Below are positions 11,085 through 18,737 of a stretch of DNA of 64,000 nucleotides, one piece after another. The stretch comes from Actinopolymorpha singaporensis (lineage in GTDB: Bacteria > Actinomycetota > Actinomycetes > Propionibacteriales > Actinopolymorphaceae), in assembly GCF_900104745.1 (NCBI RefSeq), contig NZ_LT629732.1:4637981-4701980 (forward strand), written 5' to 3'. The notes under the pieces were generated by a model, which saw nothing but the letters and a program-made list of their open reading frames with translations, made no database searches and was not told the DNA's origin. Made by a program: the position numbers and the translations under genes. Each line of letters begins with the position of its first letter. Position 1 is the stretch's first letter.

Positions 11085-12281
11085 ATGCCCGACCGAAACG
11101 AGTGGATCACCACGCCCATCGGCACCGACCTCCTGCGCGGTGCCGCGGAGTACGAGCGGACCGAGCGCGGCCTGCTGCCGCACCGGCTCCCCGCGTGGGC
11201 CCGGGCCCAGTGCGCGGATCCGCAGCTGGCGATGGCGGAGTCCCAGCCGTCCGGGGTGCGACTGGTCTTTCGAACCGACGCGACCGCCGTCGAGTTGGAC
11301 GTCCTGGCGACCAGGCGGGTCCACGCGGGCATGCCACCTCGCCCGGACGGCGTTCACGACCTCCTGGTCGACGGGAACCTTGCCGGCCAGGCCGTGGCGA
11401 CCGGTGGTGACACCGTCACCGTCGACCTGGCCAGCGGAACCGCCGAGCACCGGCGCGGGCCCGTCGGTACCGTCACGTTCAGCGGCCTGTCCGCGCGGAC
11501 CAAGGAGGTCGAGATCTGGCTGCCCCACAACGAGACCACCGAACTCGTCGCCCTGCGTACGAACGCGCCCGTCCTGCCGGCACAGGACCGCGGGCAACCG
11601 GTGTGGCTGCACCACGGCAGCTCGATCAGCCACGGATCCAACGCCGCGAGTCCCAGCACCACCTGGCCCGCACTCGCCGCCATGCTCGGCGGTGTGGAAC
11701 TCCTCAACCTCGGGCTGGGCGGCAGCGCGCTCCTGGACCCGTTCACCGCACGGGCGATGCGGGACAGCCATGCCGATCTGATCAGCGTGAAGATCGGCAT
11801 CAACCTGGTCAACGCCGATCTGATGCGGCTGCGCGCGTTCTCCCCTGCCGTGCACGGCTTCCTCGACACGATCCGGGAAGGTCACCCGACCACTCCCCTG
11901 CTGGTCGTCTCCGCCATCCACTGCCCGGTCCAGGAGGACACTCCCGGCCCGCTGGCGTTCGACGTCGGGTCCCTCAGCGCGGGCAAGCTGCGGTTTCGGG
12001 CCACCGGAGATCCCAGCGAACGCGCCGCCGGCAAGCTGACGTTGACAGTGATCCGGGACGAGCTGGCCGGCATCGTCGCGCAGCGTGCGGCCGACGATCC
12101 GAATCTGCACTACCTGGACGGCCTGAAGCTCTACGGCGAGAAGGACTTCGCCGAGCTGCCGCTGCCCGACGAGCTGCACCCGGACGCCGCCACGCACCGC
12201 CTCATCGGGGAACGCTTCGCCGAGATCGCATTCGGTGAAGGCGGGCCGTTGTCGGTGGACAGCCTGCGCTCGGAGTCCTGA
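11085..12281 (+). CDS. SGNH/GDSL-type hydrolase with N-terminal jelly-roll-like domain
   Basis: This 398-residue protein has a beta-rich N-terminal half (about residues 1-160) and a C-terminal SGNH esterase domain. The nucleophile block is WLHHGSSISHGSNA, in place of GDSL. Block II is LGLGGSALLDP, the Asn block is VKIGINLVNADLM, and the D-x-x-H block is LPDELHPDAATHR. All four catalytic blocks are present. No signal peptide is seen. Such two-domain proteins act as carbohydrate or acyl esterases; the substrate is unknown. It is co-transcribed with the TetR gene 2 bases upstream. Confidence 0.8.
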   Translation: MPDRNEWITTPIGTDLLRGAAEYERTERGLLPHRLPAWARAQCADPQLAMAESQPSGVRLVFRTDATAVELDVLATRRVHAGMPPRPDGVHDLLVDGNLAGQAVATGGDTVTVDLASGTAEHRRGPVGTVTFSGLSARTKEVEIWLPHNETTELVALRTNAPVLPAQDRGQPVWLHHGSSISHGSNAASPSTTWPALAAMLGGVELLNLGLGGSALLDPFTARAMRDSHADLISVKIGINLVNADLMRLRAFSPAVHGFLDTIREGHPTTPLLVVSAIHCPVQEDTPGPLAFDVGSLSAGKLRFRATGDPSERAAGKLTLTVIRDELAGIVAQRAADDPNLHYLDGLKLYGEKDFAELPLPDELHPDAATHRLIGERFAEIAFGEGGPLSVDSLRSES

Positions 12282-12304
12282 CGACCACGTTCTCCGGCCC
12301 CGGC

Positions 12305-13516
12305 CTACAGTCTCAGCCGGTCGGCTCGTGCCCGTAGATAGCGTTGTTCGGCGAGGCTGGCCGTGGCTTTCGCGGCGCGCCCGTAGTGTTCGTACGCCCC
12401 GGCCAGGTCGCCGGTCTTCTCCAGCAGATGTGCTCGTACGGACAACAGCCGGTGGTGGCCCGCCATCCGCTCGTCGCCGTCGAGGGTGGCCAGCAGCGCC
12501 AGGCCGGCCGGCGCGCCCTCGGTCTCGGCGAGCGCGATCGCACGGTTGAGGGTGACCATGGGGTTGGGCGCGATGCGTTCCAGGATGAGATACAACGCGT
12601 GCACCTGGGCCCAGTTGGTCTCCTCGGCCGTGTCCGCGTCGGCGTGGGTGGCGGCGATGGCCGCCTGGAGCTGGTAGGGCCCCAGTGCCGAGCCGGCCAG
12701 TGCGGCCTTGACGAGTTCGGTTCCCTCGTCGATCAGGTCCCGGTCCCACTTCGTCCGGTCCTGCTCGGCCAGCGGCACCAGGTCGCCGTCCGCTGTCGTA
12801 CGTGCCTCCCGGCGGGCGTGGGTGAGCAGCATCAGCGCGAGCAGCCCGGTCACCTCGTTGTTGTCCGGCAGCTGCGCGCGCACCATCCTCGCCAGCCGGA
12901 TCGCCTCGTGTGCGAGTTCGGCCCGGTGCAGTGCGCTGCCGGAGGAGGCGGTGTAGCCCTCGTTGAAGATCAGGTAGAGCACGTGCAGGACCACCTGTAG
13001 CCGCTCCTCGCGCTCCACACCCGAGGGCAGCGTGAACGAGCTGCCGGCGTGCCTGATGCGCTGCTTGGCGCGGCTGATCCTGGCCGCCATCGTGGCCTCG
13101 GGCACCAGGAACGCGCGGGCTATCTCGGCCGTGGTGAGGCCACCGACCGCGCGCAGCGTCAGGGCGGTCTGGGAGGACGGCGTCAGTGCCGGGTGGCAGC
13201 ACAGGAACAGCAACACGAGCGTGTCGTCGGTGTCCGGTACCTCCTCGGGCACCTCCTCGGTGGCGGCCGCCGACTCCCTTTCCCGGCGCGCGTGGTCGCT
13301 GCGCACGTGGTCGATGAGCCGGCGGGACGCGACGGTGACCAGCCAGCCGTGCGGGTTGGTCGGCACTCCGTCGGCAGGCCACTGCACGGCGGCGGCGAGG
13401 ACGGCCTCCTGTACGGCGTCCTCACAGTCCTCGAACTGGCCGTGCCGGCGTACCAGCACACCGAGGACCTGCGGCGTCAGCTCACGCAGCAGGTCCTCGA
13501 CAGCGGGTGCGGTCAT
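12305..13516 (-). CDS. ECF sigma factor, ECF42-like, with long C-terminal extension (module 1)
   Basis: This 403-residue sigma factor has region 2 near residues 10-75 (QFEDCEDAVQEAVLAAAVQW, PHGWLVTVASRRLIDHVRSD) and region 4 near residues 105-165 (LTLRAVGGLTTAEIARAFLV, ISRAKQRIR). About 220 further residues (including LIFNEGYTASSG, LYLILERIAPNPMVTLNRAI) form the helical tail typical of ECF42-type factors, which are thought to be regulated without an anti-sigma factor. Its start overlaps the stop of the DGPF gene by 4 bases, the usual ECF42 partnership. A paralogue lies 1.6 kb to the right. Confidence 0.9.
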   Translation of the reverse strand: MTAPAVEDLLRELTPQVLGVLVRRHGQFEDCEDAVQEAVLAAAVQWPADGVPTNPHGWLVTVASRRLIDHVRSDHARRERESAAATEEVPEEVPDTDDTLVLLFLCCHPALTPSSQTALTLRAVGGLTTAEIARAFLVPEATMAARISRAKQRIRHAGSSFTLPSGVEREERLQVVLHVLYLIFNEGYTASSGSALHRAELAHEAIRLARMVRAQLPDNNEVTGLLALMLLTHARREARTTADGDLVPLAEQDRTKWDRDLIDEGTELVKAALAGSALGPYQLQAAIAATHADADTAEETNWAQVHALYLILERIAPNPMVTLNRAIALAETEGAPAGLALLATLDGDERMAGHHRLLSVRAHLLEKTGDLAGAYEHYGRAAKATASLAEQRYLRARADRLRL

Positions 13517-13884
13517 GCGTCCAGGTTTCCGTCGGCGAACATCACCTGCCGCACCTCGACCCCCAGACCCTCGATCGCGGTGTCCGGAATCCGTGCGGCG
13601 AGCTCGAGCGCTCGCTCCTTGTTCTCGCAGTCGATCAGGTAGAAGCCGCCGAGGAACTCCTTCGACTCCAGGAAGGGTCCGTCGGTCACCGCCGGCTGTC
13701 CGTTTCGTACCGACACCACGGCCGCCTGGGAGGGGTCGACCAGCGCCAGCGTGTTGATCAACTCACCGGACTTCTTCAGGTCCTGGAGAAACCTGCCGTG
13801 GCCCTCACCGATCGCCGCCTTCTCCTCGTCGGTCAGCGCGTCCAGGACCGCCGGGTTGATGTGCATGCTGATCAGGAACTTCAT
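13513..13884 (-). CDS. YCII/DGPF-domain protein (module 1)
   Basis: This 123-residue ferredoxin-like-fold protein has the pattern MKFLISMHINPAVLDALTD at the start and the family hallmark AVTDGPFLESKEFLGGFYLI (D-G-P-F). DGPF proteins are the standard genetic partners of ECF42 sigma factors and are thought to help control them or to be their main targets. The ATG at 13884 is chosen from the family start; a longer frame extends upstream. A sigma-type promoter with TGTCAA-N17-CGACC lies about 50 bases upstream. Confidence 0.88.
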   Translation of the reverse strand: MKFLISMHINPAVLDALTDEEKAAIGEGHGRFLQDLKKSGELINTLALVDPSQAAVVSVRNGQPAVTDGPFLESKEFLGGFYLIDCENKERALELAARIPDTAIEGLGVEVRQVMFADGNLDA

Positions 13885-13935
13885 GTCGATCTCCCTCGTG
13901 CTTGGCGGGCCCCGGCCGGGGCCCTTCGACCGGTT

Positions 13936-13963
13936 GGTCGGAGCCGCACGCACCGTCTTGACA
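13936..13963 (-). promoter_or_regulatory. ECF-type promoter of the first DGPF-sigma operon
   Basis: On the minus strand TGTCAAG (from 13963) is followed by CTCCGACC (from about 13943), so that TGTCAA and CGA are 17 bases apart. The promoter motif I recall for ECF42 is TGTCGA at -35 and CGA/C at -10, so this differs by one base. It is placed about 50 bases before the DGPF start. The plus strand carries a near copy 40 bases away. An autoregulatory loop is inferred. Confidence 0.6.
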
Positions 13964-14009
13964 TCACCAGGCAGAACTTTCGCACGGATTTCTGTCCGGG
14001 GATGTCAAG
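13957..14009. repeat. Inverted repeat holding two divergent promoter copies
   Basis: CTTGACATC at 13957-13965 and GATGTCAAG at 14001-14009 are perfect inverted arms with a 35-base spacer. A second pair, GGTCGGAGC (13936-13944) and GCTCCGACC (14022-14030), lies outside them. Together they make two outward-facing promoters that match at both boxes but not in their spacers. Conserved boxes with diverged spacers suggest that selection acts on the boxes. Confidence 0.75.
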
Positions 14010-14030
14010 AGGGCCCCGGCCGCTCCGACC
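14003..14030 (+). promoter_or_regulatory. Divergent ECF-type promoter with no recognisable gene downstream
   Basis: On the plus strand TGTCAAG (14003-14009) is followed by CTCCGACC (14023-14030), with TGTCAA and CGA exactly 17 bases apart, as in the minus-strand copy. It points towards 14040-14198, which holds no recognisable gene, and then into the antisense strand of the AhpD-like gene. Confidence 0.45.
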
Positions 14031-14125
14031 CACGGGCAACCCTCCAAGGGGAGCACGAAGAGATACGACGAAGCCGTACGCCGGGCAGGGCGGCGCGGGC
14101 CTGGCGAGCGACGTCGGAGAAGGAC

Positions 14126-14161
14126 ATGTCCTGGGGGCGGGTTCGTGCGACATGCCACTGA
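14126..14161 (+). other. Possible 11-residue micro-ORF downstream of the orphan promoter
   Basis: ATG at 14126 is preceded by GGAGAAGG (14116-14123) and encodes MSWGRVRATCH before a TGA. It lies about 90 bases downstream of the predicted start of the plus-strand ECF promoter. The Cys-His end is suggestive of a redox or leader peptide, but a short frame with a purine-rich upstream stretch can occur by chance. Confidence 0.2.
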
Positions 14162-14198
14162 CGCATCGCCTACTCCGCGCGATCGACCGTTTCAATGG

Positions 14199-15080
14199 TC
14201 AGCGCACGGTTTTCTGCTCCAGTGCCTTCCGGCCGGCATCGAAACTTCGCAGTGCCGCACCGAGAGCCGCCGCGACGGTGACCTCGAAGATCTCGTCCTG
14301 CGAGCAAGCAGTGGCGATCAGCCGGTCGATGTCGGCGTCGGTGATCCGGTACGACGCCTCGCGAACGGTCCTGGCGTAGGACTGCCATGGTTCTGGCAGG
14401 TGTTCACCGGCCGCGGCGGCAGCCCGCAACGCTGGTTCGGTGGTAGCGGGCGCGTCCAGCACCGCGTAACGCAGGTTGGCCACGTCGTCGCCGCGGTCGG
14501 TAACCGGCCCGTCGGCGAGGAGGAACGACGGGAAGCGGTAGCCGAAGCGGTGCAGCGCACGGGTCCCGCTGTGCAACTGGCCATCGCGGAGCACGAACCC
14601 GAACGCGTTTGCCAGGCGGTTGACGATGTTCCACACCAGGTTGACGCGCAGCGCCTGCAGCACCGCGTCGTCGGGGAGGTCGGTGACCGATGCGGCGTTC
14701 GCGCTGTCCGGCGTACAGCTGACCAGATCGAGGAACTCCCGGACGGCCTGCAGTTGCGGCCGGCCCGGGGCCGGATCGTCCGGGTCGACCTCGCCGGCGC
14801 CCGCGATCCGGGTGAGCTCGGCGTGGGACTCGACGCAGAACGGGCACCGGTGAAGCTGTGCGGTGCACATCGCGAGGTACTCGCGCTCCCCAGGTGTCCA
14901 GTACGACGGTCCGCGCATCGCGTCGGCGGTGAGCTCGAGCAGCGGGCGAGTGAGAAAGCCCGGCCGGTACAGCAGCATCTTCACGATGTCCGGACTGGCC
15001 ACCCGCGACGTCGCGGAGGTGAGCGTCAAGAAGACCTTGACGCGGCGGCGATGGCCGTTGTCCAGAATCGACAGTCTCAT
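14199..15080 (-). CDS. AhpD-like / carboxymuconolactone decarboxylase-family protein with CxxC
   Basis: This 293-residue all-helical protein carries the AhpD-type redox motif HRCPFCVESHAELTRI near residues 78-94, with both cysteines and the following histidine. AhpD proteins act as alkylhydroperoxidase or disulfide reductase partners. The protein is about 100 residues longer than AhpD, and its second half may be a degenerate repeat of the domain. Its start overlaps the stop of the second ECF sigma gene by 4 bases, so it is the third gene of that operon. A role in a sigma-controlled oxidative response is inferred. Confidence 0.75.
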   Translation of the reverse strand: MRLSILDNGHRRRVKVFLTLTSATSRVASPDIVKMLLYRPGFLTRPLLELTADAMRGPSYWTPGEREYLAMCTAQLHRCPFCVESHAELTRIAGAGEVDPDDPAPGRPQLQAVREFLDLVSCTPDSANAASVTDLPDDAVLQALRVNLVWNIVNRLANAFGFVLRDGQLHSGTRALHRFGYRFPSFLLADGPVTDRGDDVANLRYAVLDAPATTEPALRAAAAAGEHLPEPWQSYARTVREASYRITDADIDRLIATACSQDEIFEVTVAAALGAALRSFDAGRKALEQKTVR

Positions 15081-16330
15081 GGTGACTCCGTGGTGTCGAG
15101 GTCGTGGAACCGACCGGCGAGGAAGCGACGATCGGCCGGGTTGGTCGCGAGTTCGCGGGCGCGCCGGTACGCCGATGCCGCCTCCGTCATGCGGCCGAGG
15201 CGACGGAGCAGATCCGCTCGGGCCGCGTGCAGAAGGTGGTAGCGGTCGAGCCCCTCGATCCGGTCGATCAGCGCCAGGCCCTCGGCCGGGTTGGTGGCCT
15301 CGGCCACGGCGACGGCGTGGTTGAGCGCCACCACCGGCGACGGGGTCAGCGTGAGCAGCCGGCCGTAGAGAGCGGCGATACCCGGCCAGTTCGTCTGGTC
15401 GTCGGAGCCGGCCTGGGCGTGCAGCGCTGCGATCCCGGCCTGCAGCTGGTACGGCCCCGGCCTGCCCATGCGCAGCGCCCGGCCCAGTACTCCGATAGCT
15501 TCGGTGATCTTCTTCTGATCCCAGCGGGTCCTGTCCTGGTCGGCCAGCAACACGACGTCGCCACGCGCGGTGTAGCGAGCGGTGCTGCGCGAGTCGTGCA
15601 GCAACAGCATGGCGACCAGGCCAAGCGCCTCGGGCTCGTCGGGCATGAGGGTGGCGACGAGCTTGCCGAGCCTGATCGCCTCCTCCGGCAACGTGCGGCG
15701 TTCGGGCTGGTCGTACGCGGCGGTGTACCCCTGGGTGAAGATCAGGCAGATCACCGTGAGGACGCTGGAGAGCCGCTCGGGCAGCAGCGCGTCGGACGGC
15801 ACCTCCAGGCTGATGCCGGCGTCGCGGATCTTCCGTTTCGCGCGCACCAGGCGCTGGGCCAGCGTCGGCTCACCGACCAGGAACGCCCGGGCGATCTGCC
15901 CAGCGGTCAGCCCCGCGACGGCCTGCAGGGTCAGGGCGACCCGCGCGTCCTCGGCCAGAGCGGGGTGACAGCAGGTGAAGATCAGCGCGAGCCGCTCGTC
16001 TCCCAGGGTGCGGAGGCTCTCCTCGCCGTCGTCCGTCATGGTCGTCACCGCCTCCGGTGCCGCGCCGATCCGGGCGAGCTTCTCCCGGCCGAGCCGGGCC
16101 CGCCGCAGCCGGTCGATCGCGCTGTTGCGGGCCGCGGTCAGCAGCCAGGCCACCGGGTCGTCCGGCGGTGCTTCACCCCAGGCGCGCAGGGCAAGAGTGC
16201 ACGCGTCCTGCAGCGCCTCCTCAGCGAGTTCGAAGTCACCGAGGACGCGGATCAAGGCGGCGAGCATCCGGGCCCGGTGATCGCGGTAGACCCGATCCAG
16301 TACCGGCGCGGCGGCCCGTGCGGCGTTCAT
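15077..16330 (-). CDS. ECF sigma factor, ECF42-like, with long C-terminal extension (module 2)
   Basis: This 417-residue factor resembles its neighbour but is clearly diverged. Region 2 is DFELAEEALQDACTLALRAW then PVAWLLTAARNSAIDRLRRA; region 4 is VAGLTAGQIARAFLVGEPTL. The C-terminal helical tail contains YTAAYDQPERRTLPEEAIRL and LLTLTPSPVVALNHAVAVAE. The ATG at 16330 overlaps the DGPF stop by 4 bases, and its stop overlaps the AhpD-like start by 4 bases. All three genes therefore look translationally coupled. Confidence 0.9.
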   Translation of the reverse strand: MNAARAAAPVLDRVYRDHRARMLAALIRVLGDFELAEEALQDACTLALRAWGEAPPDDPVAWLLTAARNSAIDRLRRARLGREKLARIGAAPEAVTTMTDDGEESLRTLGDERLALIFTCCHPALAEDARVALTLQAVAGLTAGQIARAFLVGEPTLAQRLVRAKRKIRDAGISLEVPSDALLPERLSSVLTVICLIFTQGYTAAYDQPERRTLPEEAIRLGKLVATLMPDEPEALGLVAMLLLHDSRSTARYTARGDVVLLADQDRTRWDQKKITEAIGVLGRALRMGRPGPYQLQAGIAALHAQAGSDDQTNWPGIAALYGRLLTLTPSPVVALNHAVAVAEATNPAEGLALIDRIEGLDRYHLLHAARADLLRRLGRMTEAASAYRRARELATNPADRRFLAGRFHDLDTTESP

Positions 16331-16713
16331 TCCCCGGCGGCCGCCAGGTCCGAACGGCGGTGGTCCAGGCCCGGCACACCGGCGATCGGTCGTACCTCGA
16401 TCCCACCCTGCTCGGCCATCGGGCACATCGCGGCGAGTTCCAGCGCCTCGTCCAGGTTGCGGCAGTCCAGAACGTAGACGCCACCGAGGTGTTCGTGGGT
16501 CTCGGCGTACGGGCCGTCGGTGATCAGCGTCCTGCCGTCGCGCACGCTGACGGTGGTGGCGGTGTGCTCTGCCTGCAGCGGATGCCCGTACACGAAAACG
16601 CCACGGCGGCGGCACTCCTCGGCGAAAGCGTTCACCCTGGCGAGCGCTTCCGCGAAGCCAGGATCGCCCGGCTCGGGCCGCTCGCAGTCGTAGATCAGCA
16701 GCATGTACTGCAT
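16327..16713 (-). CDS. YCII/DGPF-domain protein (module 2)
   Basis: This 128-residue protein begins MQYMLLIYDCERPEPGDPGF and carries LITDGPYAETHEHLGGVYVL, so the D-G-P-F signature is D-G-P-Y here. The ATG at 16713 is the family start; the open frame upstream is driven by leader repeats and was rejected. It heads the operon DGPF-sigma-AhpD. An ECF-type promoter lies about 80 bases upstream, beyond a run of short direct repeats. Confidence 0.88.
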   Translation of the reverse strand: MQYMLLIYDCERPEPGDPGFAEALARVNAFAEECRRRGVFVYGHPLQAEHTATTVSVRDGRTLITDGPYAETHEHLGGVYVLDCRNLDEALELAAMCPMAEQGGIEVRPIAGVPGLDHRRSDLAAAGE

Positions 16714-16737
16714 GTGTCCTCCACTCACCCGGAGAGG

Positions 16738-16790
16738 GTCTGCCGGGAAGGTCAGCCGGAAAGGATCTGCCGGAAACGTCTGCCGGAGAT
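16738..16790. repeat. Four imperfect 13-14 base direct repeats in the leader of the second DGPF gene
   Basis: Read on the plus strand the units are GTCTGCCGGGAAG, GTCAGCCGGAAAG, GATCTGCCGGAAAC and GTCTGCCGGAGAT, lying end to end at 16738-16750, 16751-16763, 16764-16777 and 16778-16790. They sit between the predicted ECF promoter and the DGPF start, that is, in the 5' leader. They could be an iterated protein-binding site or RNA element. The unit does not keep frame, so they are not coding. Confidence 0.75.
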
Positions 16791-16793
16791 GAT

Positions 16794-16820
16794 GACGAGC
16801 AGGGCGACCGTATCTCGACA
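16794..16820 (-). promoter_or_regulatory. ECF-type promoter of the second DGPF-sigma-AhpD operon
   Basis: On the minus strand TGTCGA (16820-16815) is followed after exactly 17 bases by CGTC (16797-16794). The -35 box equals the ECF42 motif I recall, and the spacing equals that of the two promoters at module 1. The transcript would carry the four direct repeats in its leader. Confidence 0.6.
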
Positions 16821-16826
16821 TCCCGA

Positions 16827-17021
16827 CCCGGGTTCTTTCTCCGGACGGATGCTCATACGTTCGTCGATCGTGCCGCGGAGGACTGGGCGGAGGGCAGCGC
16901 CGGGATGTTCGTGATCGCCGGCGCGGCCCGCGGGGAGGGCCTCCTCGGTGCCGTTGCGCTCCACCTGTCCCCGCGCGACTCGGAGGTGGCCGAGGACGAC
17001 AGGGGCGGCGGCCTGCCGTAG
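16827..17021 (+). pseudogene. GNAT acetyltransferase remnant
   Basis: One frame reads DAHTFVDRAAEDWAEGSAGM, then VIAGAARGEGLLGAVALHLS before a stop at 17019. This matches the first half of RimJ/RimL-type GNAT proteins (aromatic-V-x-x-A-x-x-x-W ... G-x-x-L-G-x-V-x-L-H). The acetyl-CoA binding half and a proper start are missing. It is wedged between the second sigma module and a methyltransferase gene. Confidence 0.6.
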
Positions 17022-17036
17022 GTTCGTCGGCCCGGT

Positions 17037-17927
17037 TCAGGTGGTGCGGCGAGCGGCCCAGACGACACGTTCGGTACGTACGGCAAGGTCCTCGCGGCGC
17101 AGGATGCTGTCCGGACTGGCGGTGTCGAGGAGCCGGTCGAGCACGGCGAGATCCTCAGCCGGCACGCCTTCGGCACTGCTGTCACGAAGGCGTCGCAGGC
17201 TGCCCATCGCGTAGGTGCGGACCGCCTTGTTGGCCGAGTTCTCGACCCGCACGGTGAAGGTGCGTTCGGCCTCGAGGGAGAATCCGGCAGCGGTCAGCTT
17301 CGGCGCCCAGTCGATGCCGCGGTTGGGTACGTGCTCGGCGAAGTGCCGGTCGCTCGCGGCGTGGCAGCGTTCCTCCAGGCCCGGTCGGTTCTCTGGGGCG
17401 TCGTCGGGCAGGAACCGCGGGAACCCGGCCAGCCCCACCACGGCGAACAGCCCGCCGGGCGCGAGGGTGTCGTGCACCGTGCGCAGCACCCGATCGGGAT
17501 CGGCCAGGTGATGCATCGAGGCCGAGGCCCACACCAGGTCAGGCGTACCGAGGTCGGGCCAGTCCCGGCTGTCAAGGTCGGCTTGCGCCGTGCTCACCTG
17601 CCCCTCCACGCCGCGGGCGCGCGCCTTCTCCCGCAGCCGCTGCAGATGTACTGCCGAGGAGTCGACCGCGGTCACGTACGTGTGAGGAAAGAGATCGAGA
17701 AGGGCGAAGGTGCCGGCCCCGGTTCCACTGCCCAGATCCACGACCCCGCGAGGAGACGACGCGACGGGCAGCCACTCCGTGATGGCGGCCAGGTGCCCGG
17801 CGAGGACCTCCGCCTCCAGGTCGAGCATCCGCGCGTGGTCGTCGGAGCCTTGCTGGTGGTGCTGGCGCTGGTGCTGGTGCTGGTGCAGCTCGCCGCGATG
17901 AGGGTCGGCGTGAGGTGCGTACGACAT
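17037..17927 (-). CDS. SAM-dependent methyltransferase with His/Gln-rich N-terminus
   Basis: This 296-residue protein has a class I methyltransferase core: motif I GVVDLGSGTGAGTFALLDLF near residue 62, the acidic end of strand 2 (VTAVDSSAVHL), motif II-like LVWASASMHHLADPDRVLRT, and RTVHDTLAPGGLFAVVGLAG. Before the core lies a low-complexity stretch rich in His and Gln (HQHQHQRQHHQQ). It encodes possible metal binding or simply a repeat expansion. The ATG at 17927 was chosen because the upstream frame has no family match. The substrate is unknown. Confidence 0.8.
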   Translation of the reverse strand: MSYAPHADPHRGELHQHQHQRQHHQQGSDDHARMLDLEAEVLAGHLAAITEWLPVASSPRGVVDLGSGTGAGTFALLDLFPHTYVTAVDSSAVHLQRLREKARARGVEGQVSTAQADLDSRDWPDLGTPDLVWASASMHHLADPDRVLRTVHDTLAPGGLFAVVGLAGFPRFLPDDAPENRPGLEERCHAASDRHFAEHVPNRGIDWAPKLTAAGFSLEAERTFTVRVENSANKAVRTYAMGSLRRLRDSSAEGVPAEDLAVLDRLLDTASPDSILRREDLAVRTERVVWAARRTT

Positions 17928-18076
17928 GCCCGCACCGTAGGCTGCGCCATGCCATGGGAGCACGATGCCTTGCCGGATCCGCAAGGGATCGATCTCGCCG
18001 GCTGCCGTACGCGCAAACGCTTCGAGGTCGCACACGTCGGTGAGGAAAGGACGACCCGGGCGGCCCGAGCGACACC

Positions 18077-18646
18077 TCAGGCGCTCTCGCCGCGCTGATG
18101 GCTGCGGCGCGCTTCACGGTCGAAGATGCCGAGGACCTCGCAGGTGCCGTGCTCCGCGCCGACTGCGTGCGGAAGCATCGTCGGGAACTCCGCGGCCTGG
18201 TTGGTCTCGAGTCGGTAGCGGCCGTGACCGAGCATGAGAATCGCAGTCCCGGACAGGACCACGAGCCATTCGCGGCCCGGATGCGCACGCATGCGGGCGG
18301 GGTTGTCCGGAGGCGGTTCGGTCAGTCGCTGACGGACCACCGTCGTGCCGGGCTCGGCCTTCATGGACCAGCGCAGCTGCCCATGCGCGGCGTCGATCAC
18401 CGGGCTGGTGACGATGTCGTCGGAAGCCGTCTCCACCAGCTGGTCCAGGGTGGTGTCGAGTGCGCGGGCGAGGGTGACGAGCTGGTCAAGCGCCAGGCGG
18501 CGCTGGCCGTTCTCGATGCGGGACAGCGTGGACTGGCTGACGTTCGCTCGCCTGGCCAGTTCCTCCAGGGACCAGCCCTGCGCCACCCGCAGGGCACGGA
18601 TGCGCTTGCGTACCAGGCTCTCCAGTTCGTCATCTCCTTGCTTCAT
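18077..18646 (-). CDS. XRE-family regulator with C-terminal cupin domain
   Basis: This 189-residue protein has an N-terminal helix-turn-helix (about residues 10-62): RIRALRVAQGWSLEELARRA, then VSQSTLSRIENGQRRLAL. The C-terminal half is a small cupin barrel (REWLVVLSGTAILMLGHGRY, then PHAVGAEHGTCEVLGIFDRE). Such proteins sense a small ligand. It is divergent from the thioredoxin-reductase-like gene across 91 bases, which suggests that it controls that gene and itself. Start at ATG 18646. Confidence 0.87.
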   Translation of the reverse strand: MKQGDDELESLVRKRIRALRVAQGWSLEELARRANVSQSTLSRIENGQRRLALDQLVTLARALDTTLDQLVETASDDIVTSPVIDAAHGQLRWSMKAEPGTTVVRQRLTEPPPDNPARMRAHPGREWLVVLSGTAILMLGHGRYRLETNQAAEFPTMLPHAVGAEHGTCEVLGIFDREARRSHQRGESA

Positions 18647-18737
18647 ACGCAAGACCCTATGCCCTGACGGCAAACCGGGGTTAGCGTCGGACGCAGAGGA
18701 ATCCGTTCAGCGGAGAGCACGACGAAAGGTACGAACC

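Larger units (their letters stand above)
13885..14198. other. 314-base intergenic region between the two sigma modules
   Basis: This gap holds the two divergent promoters described separately and a GC-rich palindrome near 13909-13923 (GGGCCCCGGCCGGGGCCC-like). To the right of the plus-strand promoter there is only one tiny frame with a good ribosome binding site (14126-14161). No RNA gene family was recognised. Long frames across the gap have no family resemblance. Confidence 0.6.
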
